Source: Cyanophora paradoxa
Lineage: Eukaryota > Glaucocystophyceae > Cyanophorales > Cyanophoraceae
Direction of reading: 5' to 3'
NCBI GenBank assembly: GCA_004431415.1
Contig: QPMI01000167.1
Span: 124,001-188,000 of the forward strand
Length of the DNA: 64,000 nt
Shown: piece after piece, positions 1 through 9,039 of the stretch
Numbering within the stretch: the stretch's first letter is position 1
Layout of the letters: every line of letters begins with the position of its first letter
The notes under the pieces: generated by a model
The model's database searches: none
Told to the model about the DNA's origin: nothing
What the model saw: the letters and a program-made list of their open reading frames with translations, nothing else
Translations under genes and position numbers: made by a program

Positions 1-230
1 ATCTTCGGCACTCCACCTAGGTGCCGGGGGGGGAGTACTCCCTCCCTCAAGGGGGCCTTTCCGTGCTCGGCCGACCGAAGCTGCTCCGGCGGTGGATGGC
101 GGGCCCGGGGCTGGGCGCCCCTCGTGGTCCAATCCCACGAACTGGAGCCCCAAAGTTGAGATCCGTCTAGCTCGTAGACGTTCTGTCTGCAGCCTGCATG
201 TTTAATTTCTCGAAGTACACTGACTTCGCC
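1..230 (+). repeat. dispersed repeat family A, copy 1 (cut by window edge)
   Basis: This stretch is strongly similar to 4024-4262. Shared blocks include ACCTAGGTGCCGG, GAGTACTCCCTCCCTCAAG, a GGTGGATGGCGGGC block, CTCGTGGTCCAATCCCACGA, and a tail TAGACGTTCTGTCTGCAGCC followed by TTCTCGAAGTAC. It begins at base 1, so its left end is probably outside the window. The differences from copy 2 are mostly insertions that create palindromes (see findings). No coding frame is supported, and no transposase or terminal inverted repeat is visible, so the element class is unknown. Confidence 0.8.
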
Positions 231-975
231 TCCAGCTTCGAATTCTTTGTCCCCGCGCGCGCGCGCGCGCGCTAGCGCTGATCATGAATCATTGAATACG
301 AATTCGAATTGAACTACTACTACAAGGCCTGGTTCAACGGTTCAACGGTTGCAGTTGAATCGAAGCAGCTCCGCGGCCGGCGGCCGCCGGGCCGCGGCCC
401 GGCCCGAGCCCTTAAGCTTAGCTTGCAATCAATATTGGCGCTCCAGAGGCTTGCCAATTACAATTGGCGTTGCAATTGTCGCATGCGCGCGCACTAGTAC
501 TAGTGCGGCGCTGGATGGCGGGCTCAGCGGCTAGCGCTAGCGCTGGGCGCGAGGCGTTAACGTTGGCCATGGTTGCATCCCGGGATCTGATCCTGGAGTC
601 CCACGGACTGGAGCCCCATCGACGAGATCCGTCTATATCTAGCTTTAGGCCCTGAGGTGTTCTCAGCCTGCAGCTGTATATTTAATTTCTCGGAGAGGAC
701 ATGTCATGGTAACGGGAAGGCTTCCAGCCTGGCAGTTCGGGATCCAGCTGCATGCGCGCATGCGCAGGGCCAGGCGCCGGCAAGGCAGAGTACTCAGTGA
801 CTGGATCCGGAGCATGTGCAACAGTGCAAGTGGGCTACACCGACTCGCGATCGATATCGATGGCCCTAGGCCTTTCTGGGTTCACAATCAAAATCAAACA
901 TGGCCTTGCGAAAAAAGAAGCGCGGAAAAAGCAGCATTTAAAAAGGGTGGAGGGTTGGAAGCGGGCGGGGGGTGC
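231..975. other. intergenic DNA with diverged repeat A copy and many palindromes
   Basis: No gene is seen. The run of alternating CG near 256-273, CTAGTACTAG and GCTAGCGCTAGC near 494-541, and GATCGATATCGATG near 849 are short palindromes. Bases about 515-690 match parts of repeat A: the GATGGCGGGC block, 'actggagcccca', 'gagatccgtct' and the 'cagcctgcag' to 'tttctcgga' tail. The small frames here lack family similarity and look like chance. Confidence 0.5.
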
Positions 976-3100
976 TCATCCGCAGCGTCGCTCGACGGAG
1001 CGGACGGCCTCGATGATGGGCGGGGCGGTCTGGGCGATGCTGCGGGGCGGTCGGGCGGGGAAAGGGTGGAGGGGGGGGGGGGGGGGGGGGGGCCGGGGCG
1101 GGGCCGGGCGGGGCGGACCTGCGCATGCAGGCGAGGACCTCGGGGCCGGTCATGCCGATGGAGGCCACGAAGAACGAGCGCTCCGGCATCCTGCCGCCCC
1201 GTCAGCCCGCCCTCCCCCCGCCCCCGCCCCCGCCCCGCCCTCGCCCCGCCCCCACGCCCACCCCCACCCCCGCGCACCCCGTCATCATGAGGCCGGTCGC
1301 CTGGGCAGGCGGGGTGTCGGGGGCAGGCGGGGCGCGGGGGCGGGGGCGGGTGGGGCGGGCGGGGGGGGACCTTGCGCATGAGGAAGTTGTGGTGGTGGTG
1401 GAGGGAGCGGCGGTAGGCGGCGCGGGCGACGTCGGCGAGGTTCTCGCGCGACTCGTCCAGGTACTCCCCGCAGAAGCAGATCAAGAAGTCCAGCAGCCGC
1501 CCCACCGCCACCTGCGCCCCCGAGCTCCACACCCGACCCCGCCCCGCCCCGCCCCGCCCCCCGGCGCCCCGCGCACCACCGCCGACGTCCCCCGGGCGTT
1601 GCGGCGGAAGGCGCGGCGGCCCGAGGCCTCCCAGCGCGCCATTCCCTGCACCGTCGGCACCCCGCGCTGCAGCCCGGCCCACCGCCGACGACGGCCGCGG
1701 GCCGAGCCCGGGCCCGGGGTGGAGCGGCCGGGACGGGGGTGGAGCGGCCGGGGACGGGGTGGAGCGGCCGGGCGGCGCGGGGGCTCGGAGGGGGCGGAGG
1801 CGGAGGAGGAGGCGGCGTCGTCGTCGGGTCGGAGGCGGCGTCAGAGCCGAAGAGGAGGTCCCAGAGGGCCAGCACGCACGCCGCCCCTCCCCGCGCCCCG
1901 CGCCCCCTTCCCTCCTCCCCCTCGCCCCGTCCCAGCAGCACTCCACGCCCCCGCCCCGCCGCGGCGTCCGCGCCACCGCCGCCGTCAGCGACCCGAAGTG
2001 CTCCCCGCTCTGCGCGCCGGCTCGGGGCGGGGGCGGGGGCGGGGGCGGGGCGGGGCGGGGGCGGACGGTGCGGAAGAGGGTCTCGAGGGTGTGGAGGTGC
2101 GTGCGCATCTCGTCGCGGAGGAACTCCATGACGGGCCCGAAGGCCCTCGAGAGCGCCGCCACGTCCCGCACGATCTCCAGCAGCTGCCCCGCCCTCAGCG
2201 CCCGCGCGCCCCGGGGCGGGGGCGGGGGCGGGGGCGCGGACGCTGAGGAAGGGGACCTCGGGCCCATCGGGCCCCGGGACGAGGCGGGCGCCGTTCACGA
2301 GCTCCACCAGCCGGTACAGGATGCCCCGGGCCTCTGGGTACAGCACCCCCACCCCCGGCCCGGCCGGCGCCACCGCCCCGCCCCGCACCACCGACAGCGA
2401 CGCCACCGCCCGCAGGCCCCGCCCCGCCTCCGGCTGCGACGCCAGCACCGCTGCACCCGCCCTCAGCGGCCGCGCGGGGCGCAGGGGCGCGCCGCTCCTC
2501 ACCCTGGGCGCGCGGATCGGCTCGGAGGGAGGGCGTGCGGGGCGTGCGGGGCGTGATCGGCGTGCCGGCGCCCTGCGACGCCGGCCGAATGGGCACCGCC
2601 ATCGTCCGCCGCGCCGTCAGGGGCGTGCTCGCCCCGCTTCCTCCGCGCGGCACCAGGGGGCTCTGGTACGAAGGCGTAGCGACCAGACCGCCTGTGGGAA
2701 CAGGCTCCGGGCGCGCTCTCGGCACGACGGGCGAGGCCGCTGGCGAAGCGGGCACGTGCACCGCCGGCGACCACATCCTTTGCGGCGCTGCCTCCGACGG
2801 ACGCTCGAACCCGTGACTGAACGAAACCCGCGCCGCGAGTCCAGTGGCGGCTTCCGGCTGGCGCGCCGCAGGAATGAAGGGTGCGAACGCGCCAAAGAGC
2901 GATGCACCAACGCCAAGGAGACCGCTCTGATGGCTGTCTGATGCGCTTTGACCGTAGCTAGGACCGCTGCTTGGGAGGCGCTGACTCTGAATGCTAGGAG
3001 CTGGCGAGGGGTCGCGCGCGCGCTGCCACGCGTACGGCTGATCGCCCAGCTGGCCGGCGCTGCTGTTTGGAGCCGCGAAGTGCGACCGCGCGCGTTGCAT
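976..3100 (-). CDS. glycolipid transfer protein (GLTP) domain protein, multi-exon
   Basis: Probable lipid-transfer protein of the GLTP fold, which moves sphingolipids or glycolipids between membranes. The first exon starts at the ATG at 3098-3100 and encodes about 200 residues of Ser/Pro/Arg-rich, probably disordered sequence ending near RADPRAQ. Later exons read LLEIVRDVAALSRAFGPVME then FLRDEMRTHLHTLE (about 2190-2080), LLDFLICFCGEYLDES and AAYRRSLHHHHNFLMRK (about 1490-1375), and MPERSFFVASIGMTG (about 1190-1120). The order helix-FLRDE, W/L-rich segment, AY..SL..HH, then a C-terminal helix matches GLTP and ACD11-type domains. The last exon, read with an AG|C join, ends IIEAVRSVERRCG with a stop at 976-978. 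Introns are C-rich with CTGAC or CTGAG close to the acceptor. The ligand class cannot be told from sequence alone, and some middle exons (1550-2000) are not resolved. Confidence 0.65.
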
Positions 3101-4023
3101 TTTGGATCCTTAGAGTTTGGTTCGCAAATCGCGTATCCCCGCCGGGCTGCGGGCCAATGACGTCGACAACTGGCAAATCGAGATCGAAGCTTAAAAACCG
3201 CGCCGGTGTCAGTGTACTGTACGTATACGTACGCGTATACATGTAGTGCCGCGCGCGGTACCGGTGCGCCAAAATAAGCCGGCTCCAGGAAAGTAACGCC
3301 ATATAAATGCATATACATATACCGCAGACGTCGACTAGTACTAGTACACGTACTGGCCCGCGCAGCTGCAGTACTAGTATACGTACGTATACTAGTGCAC
3401 GTGCGCTGCCACGGTGCGCATGCGCGCGCTTTGACTGCCGCGCCCAGCAGCGCTTTGACTTCAGCGCGCCACATCCCGTGGCGCCGTCTCGGGTGCGCAC
3501 TCGCGACCGGCGCACGCGCGTCCTGAAATTCAACGATATCCTTAGAATAATAATTCGCTGACCTTTCGCACGCGCGCGTACGCCGCGCAGGTCTCCTCCA
3601 GCTTCGCTTCCGCGCATGAGCCCGTCGAATTCGAAGCAGCGCCGCGGCAACCCTGGCGCTCCCGTAGCAGCGTGAGCTCGAGCCTCTCCCCCGCGCGCGC
3701 ATTAATATTTCCGTGCGCGCGCGTAATATTCCTGATCATGACCTCGTCGCGCGCTCGCGCCCGAATTCGCAGCTCGGGCCGCGCTCAGCAGCGCTTCGAG
3801 TTCAGCAGCGCGCCACCTCCCGTGACGCCGTGTCGGGTGCGAAGTTTTAATTTGTTTTGATCTAGAGATCAAATCCTGCATGCCTGCAGCTGTGATCGTG
3901 CACGTGACCTGACATTAAAAATATTGCCGCCTTGCGCAGGCTCCCCCCCGCGGGCACCTTCCGCCCGCGGCCCCCCCGGCGGCGGGCCGTCGCCTCCCGA
4001 TCCACCGGTGCTGCATGCGCGCG
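3101..4023. other. intergenic, palindrome-rich
   Basis: No gene is supported. The stretch holds many self-complementary words: GTATACGTACGCGTATAC near 3223, ACTAGTACTAGT near 3333, GTACGTATACTAG near 3380, and CG-alternating runs near 3560 and 3710. It probably includes the upstream region of the GLTP-domain gene and simple intergenic DNA. Confidence 0.4.
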
Positions 4024-4262
4024 CAATCTTTGGCACGCCACCTAGGTGCCGGGGGGGGAGTACTCCCTCCCTCAAGGGCCGGGGGCCTTTCAGTGCTCGG
4101 CCGACCGAAGCCGCTCGCGAGCTCCGGCGGTGGATGGCGGGCTGGGCGCCCCTCGTGGTCCAATCCCACGAACGTTAACTGGAGCCCCAAAGTTGAGATC
4201 CGTCTATAGCTAGCTTGTAGACGTTCTGTCTGCAGCCTGCATGCGCATGTTTCTCGAAGTAC
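4024..4262 (+). repeat. dispersed repeat family A, copy 2
   Basis: Near full-length match to 1-230. Relative to copy 1 it has extra bases at four sites that each build a palindrome: GCTCGCGAGC, GAACGTTAAC, CTATAGCTAGCTT and CATGCGCATG. A short partial copy (GTAGACGTTCTGTCTGCAGC then TGTTTCTCGAAGTG) lies at about 4457-4499, and another (TCTGTCTGCAGCCTGCATG then TTTCTCGAAGTAC) at about 12318-12350. The copies are non-coding and of unknown element type. Confidence 0.85.
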
Positions 4263-4655
4263 AGTATACGTACTGGTCCCACCTTGAAAAAGTGAAACAG
4301 AATTCGAAGTACAAACAGCTGCAGATCTAGACTGAGAGTGAAAAACATGACGACATCCATCTATAGCTATGCGCTAGCACCGTACGCGTGGCACAGCGCG
4401 CGGTACGCTTGTATACGTATACGTATACGTATACGTATGGGGAAGAACTTCGTGCTGTAGACGTTCTGTCTGCAGCCCTGTATGTTTCTCGAAGTGCAAA
4501 GAGGCCGCAGGACGATTATCAGAGATGTGTTGCAGTTGGAAGGGGCCCAAGTACAGGTGTGTGAAGTTCAAGGGGGCCCTTTGGTGGGTACAAGTGCAAA
4601 TTCCACCATCGCGAACGATCGGTCGGCGGTTGGTCGGCGTGCGGTTGTTCTCACG

Positions 4656-4934
4656 ATGGACATCAGCTACGAGGAGTTCATTGAGCTGCACCGCGCGCAG
4701 CTGCAGGCGTGCGGACTACCTCAGCAGCTCTGGCGCACTGCATTCGAGAAGCTGATCGAGGAGAAGTTCGACGCCGGCGGTACGCTCTGCCGGCCCCTGC
4801 GCGCTGCGCTGTGCGGGCCCACGCGCGCACGCTACGATGCCGCGCGCGGCCTTAGCGCAGTGCCGTGCCGGGACGCACGTGCACGCACGCGTAATATCCG
4901 CCACAGAGTACTTGCAGGTCGTGTACGTCGCCGT

Positions 4935-4965
<31 letters not shown>

Positions 4966-7779
4966 GACGCAGGCGCCGCGAGCGGCGAAGGCGCAGAGGC
5001 ATCTGTTGCGGCTAAGTCCGAGGAGCGGCTCTCAGGCTACCGCGTGCGTGCGTCGCGACCGATCGACCGCCACTCGAACGTCTTTCTGATCGATCACGCC
5101 TGGTGCGCCATTGTTTCTGAGTCTGCGCGGTGCGGGAGGGGCGTGTGCGGGGCGATGAGGCGGCGGGCAGGTCGACGTCGTGGGGGGAGGCGCGGAAGCA
5201 GCTGAGGGAGATCCCCGGCCTCGTCGAGCGCCTCCTCGTGCGCGCCCCGCGACGCGCCGCGGCGCGGGGCGGGGCGGGGCCGACGCGGCGCAGACGATGT
5301 TCGACGTGGCGGTGGGGGAGGAGGAGGTGGCGGCCCTGCGCGCCCAGCCGCCCGAGGAGTACCGCGCCCCCGAGCACCTCGTCCGCCCGCCCCGGCCCGC
5401 GCGAGGGGCCGAGGGGCGGGGGCGCGAGGCGGCGGCAGGTGTCGCGCGTGTGGCTGGAGATGTGGCGCTACGCGGGGCCTACCGCGTGGCCTCCCCGCAG
5501 GGCGAGCTCGCCGCCGAGCCGACGTGGTGTACGCCCCGGCCCCGCCCGGCCCCGCAGCGCCGGCCCCGCGAGCCGGCGGCAGACGTGATGGACGAGGTGG
5601 GGAGCTGGATGCGCCACCGCACCGCCGCCCCCTCCTTCGCCCTCGTCCCTTCTGGCGCGCCCCGCCCCGCCCCCCGCCCCCGCCCTCGCACCCCGCGACC
5701 GCGGTTGCGCAGCTACGTGCCGCGCGGCGTCTTCTACTCGCTGGCGTGGCCTCTCGCCGAGCGCGCCCGCCCCGCCGCGCCGCGCCGCGCCGGGCCGCCG
5801 CGGGGCGCTGAGGGGCGGGGGCAGCGTGGCGGAGGGCGACGAGGCGACGCGGGACTACCAGCCCGGTGCCGCCCCGCCCCGGCCCTGCCACAGGGAGGCG
5901 CTGGCGGGGGCCTTCGCGACGATGGCGAGCGCCAAGGAGGCGGGCGCCCCGCGCCCCGCCCGGGGCCCCCGAGCCGCGTGCGCCGGCCGCGCGCCGCGCC
6001 GGGGGCACGGGGCCGAGCGGGGGCGGGCAGCGGGGGAGGCGCTGGAGCGGCTGCGGATCACGAGCCGCGCGACCGTCGCCGGCCTCGCCCCGGGCCCCGC
6101 CCGCCGGCCCCTCCGCGTCCGCCCGCCCCTCCGCCCCGACGGAACCCCGGGCGAGGGCGGGGGCCTCGGGGGCGCAGATCCTGACGGACCTGGCGGTGGT
6201 GCGGGAGAGCGTGCGGCGGCCCGAGTTCGAGCTCGTCGACGACGAGGCGCAGGCCGGCGCGCCCCCGCCGCCCCGGCCGCGCCCGCGCCGGGCGACCCCG
6301 CGCAGACGTCCTCTGGCTGAGCGCCAACATCACCGACTGGCGCACCGTGCCCCCGCGCCTCCTCGTCTCCCAGTTCCCCGGCGAGGTGCCCCGCCCCGCC
6401 CCGTCCCGCCCCGCCCCGGGGCGCTCAGGGGCGGCGCGCGGGGGCAGGGCTGCCTGGTGGAGAAGCACCGGCTGGCGGCGCTGTGCCAGGGGCGCTTCGG
6501 GCGGCCGCGCTGGCTGCCGCGGACGCTGGACCTGGAGAAGGAGGCGCCCGACCTGATCGCCCTCTTCGTCCTCCGCCAGGAGGAGGGCTTCGACAACCAC
6601 TGGATGTGCCCCCCCCCCGCCCCCGGCCCCGGCCCCGGCCCCGGCCCCGTCTCACCCTCGCCGCCCCGCCCGCCCGCAGCGTCAAGTGCGCCGCGCGGAG
6701 CGCAGCGCGCCTCCCCGCGGGGCCGTGAGCGGGGCGGGGCGGCGGGGCGGCGCAGGCCGGTGCGGCTGGCGCGCTCCATGGACACGTGGCGCGCCTGCCC
6801 GCCCGCCCCGCCCCGCCGGCCTCCTCTGAGGGGGCGCAGCGTGTCGAGCCACCTCGCGGCAATCCTGCGTCTCGCCGAGACCGGGCCCAAGGTCGTCTCC
6901 AAGTGTCGGCCCCGCCCCCGCCCCCGCCCCCGCCCCGTCCCAGCCGACGGGGCGGGGGGGCAGACATCGAGAAGCCGGCGCTCCTCGACGGGTGCAAGTT
7001 CGACCTGGCGCGCCCCCGCCTTGGCCGCGCGCCGGGCGCCTCGTGACGGCGCGGCAGCGGTTCATCGTGCTGCTGCGGAGCACGGCGCCCCTCGTCCTCT
7101 ACGCCTACACCCGCTTCTGGATCCGCTGCGCCAACGAGGTCCCGCCCCCCGCCCCGCCCCCGCCCCGCCCCCGAGCCTGACGGCGGGACCGGGGCGGGGG
7201 GCAGCCGTACGAGCTGCGGGAGCTGGAGCAGTACGAGCGGCACTTCGCGCGCCCCTCCGCCACCCGGGAAGCGGGGGGCGGGGGTGACGGGCGGGGGCGG
7301 GGCGCAGACGGTGATGAACTACACGGCGGGGCCGATGAAGCAGGTGCGGATGGAGGAGTTCGTCGCGCGCTTCGAGGCGCAGGGCGGGGGCCCCTGGGGC
7401 GCCACCCTCGACGCCATCCACGCCATGCTCCGCCAGCCCTTCCTCGCCGCCGCCGACACCGCGCGCCCCGCCCCCGCCCCCCGCCGCCCCCCCGCTCACC
7501 CCGAGCAGATGCCCCACTACCCGCAGGGGCGCGCCATGTACGGGGTGCGCCGGCCTCGGGCCCCCGGGGTGGCGCGTGTGGGGGGTGGGGCGGGATCTGG
7601 AGCGGGGGCGGGGGCAGGTGGACGTGATGCTGGACGCGGGGCGGGAGCCGTACCTGCTGGAGGTGACCTACATGCCCGACTGCACCCGCGCCGAGAAGTT
7701 CTACCCGGGCTTCCACGACTCCGCCCTCGCCGCCCTCCTCCTAGACCAGCCCGACCCCGCCGACTGGCGCCCCATCTGA
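4656..7779 (+). CDS. TTLL12: tubulin--tyrosine ligase-like protein 12
   Basis: TTLL12-type protein: an N-terminal SET-like region followed by a TTL (ATP-grasp-like) domain that acts on tubulin C-termini. The start is the ATG at 4656 (MDISYEEFIELHRAQL). Joined exons give FDAG|EYLQVVYVAVED, an acidic run, DHAW|STSWGEARKQLREIPGL, TMFDVAVGEEEV, VWLEMWRY, AYRVASPQGELAAEPTW|YVMDEVGSWMRH, YVPRGVFYSLAWPLAE, ILTDLAVVRESVRRPEFELV, DVLWLSANITDW, EGFDNHW|IVK|PVRLARSMDT, GPKVVSK|YIEKPALLDG, RFIVLLRSTAPLVLYAYTRF, TVMNYTAGPMKQV and VDVMLDAGREPYLLEVTYMP. It ends DWRPI with TGA at 7777-7779. The IVKP lysine motif and the LLEV motif near the metal site are present. About twenty short introns occur in 3.1 kb, at least seven with GC donors, and there is one 6-nt exon at 6680-6685. 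Two exons need a missing base in a G or C run (about 5475 and 5649) to stay in frame. Confidence 0.93.
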
Positions 7780-9039
7780 CCACTCCGTCGCCCAAGGGCA
7801 GAGCCTCAGGGCCCGGCCAGCGGCCCGCGCACAAATGCACGCAGTTGATTTGTAGCCTAGTAGATCGTGACTCCGTGAAGCCTTGAAGAAGCGCTGAACT
7901 TCGGAATTGATGCCTTCCGAGTTCATGATCAGGTAGATCTTCGGAAATCAGTGACTGGTCATGAAGCTTAAATTCGCCGAGTCGGGCTCCGAGGCTCATG
8001 ATCAGCCTGGCAGCGGCTCCGAGGCTTGCAATTGGGAAGAAAATTTCACAAGCAGGGGGGCTCCGCCCCCCCGCACCCCCCCAGTGGTTTGATTCTTGTG
8101 GTACTACGGTAAAGTGATATTATATTTAAATGGCTGGCCTGGCTTATAATTATTGGCTCTTCTTCTTCTTCTTTTACTAATCGACAAGTTGACTTCATTT
8201 TGAATCTTGACAAGTTGAATCGGCCCGGCGGGCCGCTGCGCCTCGGACTCGGGATGCTCGCGCTCGTAAGGGGTCGTGCTCGTGCGCGCCCGCGGCCGGC
8301 GGCGTTGCGGGGTCCGACGGTCCGGGGAAGAGAAACTTGAAATTCATTTTCGAATTCGGGGCGATGGCTGGAATCCGATGATCCGGAGATCTAGAGACTC
8401 TGAGAGCAGAAAAAGGAGCAAACTTGAAGGACCGTCGCCGGGCGAGGCCCTGAGGAGTGCCCGTGCTGCATCCGTTGCCACGGGCGCCTCCCCGGCATGC
8501 GGGCGCCCACAGGCACAGGCCACAGGCGGGCGCGTACGTATACACCCGGTGACCGCCCCGCCCCCGCACCCCGCTCGCGATCGTCGCCTAGGGCCACCGC
8601 CCCGGGCCGCGCCTGAACACGCTAGCGCTCGACTCGAGATCGCTCGTCGCACTACTGCGGCAAGCCTTTGAAGCCTACCGTACTGCGGCACTCAGTGATC
8701 ATGAGTGACTACTGATCATGACTACCTCGACTAGACAGTGATCATGAAGCTTCCCAAAACTTTTTGCAAAAGAAGTTCAGACTGCAGATCATCGGATAAA
8801 ATTCGAATGTACACACGATCTAAAGACGACAACATGGACTGTACGGTACTAGTACTGCAATGCCATGATGAATCATTGAATTGCCTTGAAAAGGACTGCG
8901 AACGACGAACTAAGAAATGGAGCATAGATCTAGAAGTACATTATGAGCAGACCGTCGGACTGAGCAATAAATTAAATACTACGTAGCGATTTTCTCACGC
9001 TGCGGAAGCGGCCAGGGCGGGTGGGGGCGGGTGGCGGGG
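7780..9039. other. intergenic region between TTLL12 and the ABCG gene (convergent 3' ends)
   Basis: No gene is recognised. TTLL12 (plus) and the ABCG gene (minus) converge here. The DNA is less GC-rich at 8040-8220 and has a C-run hairpin-like stretch near 8056-8088 (ggggggctccgccccccc), palindromes (AGTGATCATGAGTG and TAGTACTGATCATG near 8693-8720) and a TTCTTCTTCTTCTT run near 8160. A small plus frame at 8738-8986 has AT-rich codon use unlike the neighbouring genes and no recognisable domain. Confidence 0.4.

Noticed and set aside
894-2267. Open minus frame of 457 codons over the GLTP-domain gene
   Set aside because: It runs through several C-rich introns; most of its residues are Pro/Arg/Ala/Gly from intron repeats. 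Only short parts in it are exons.
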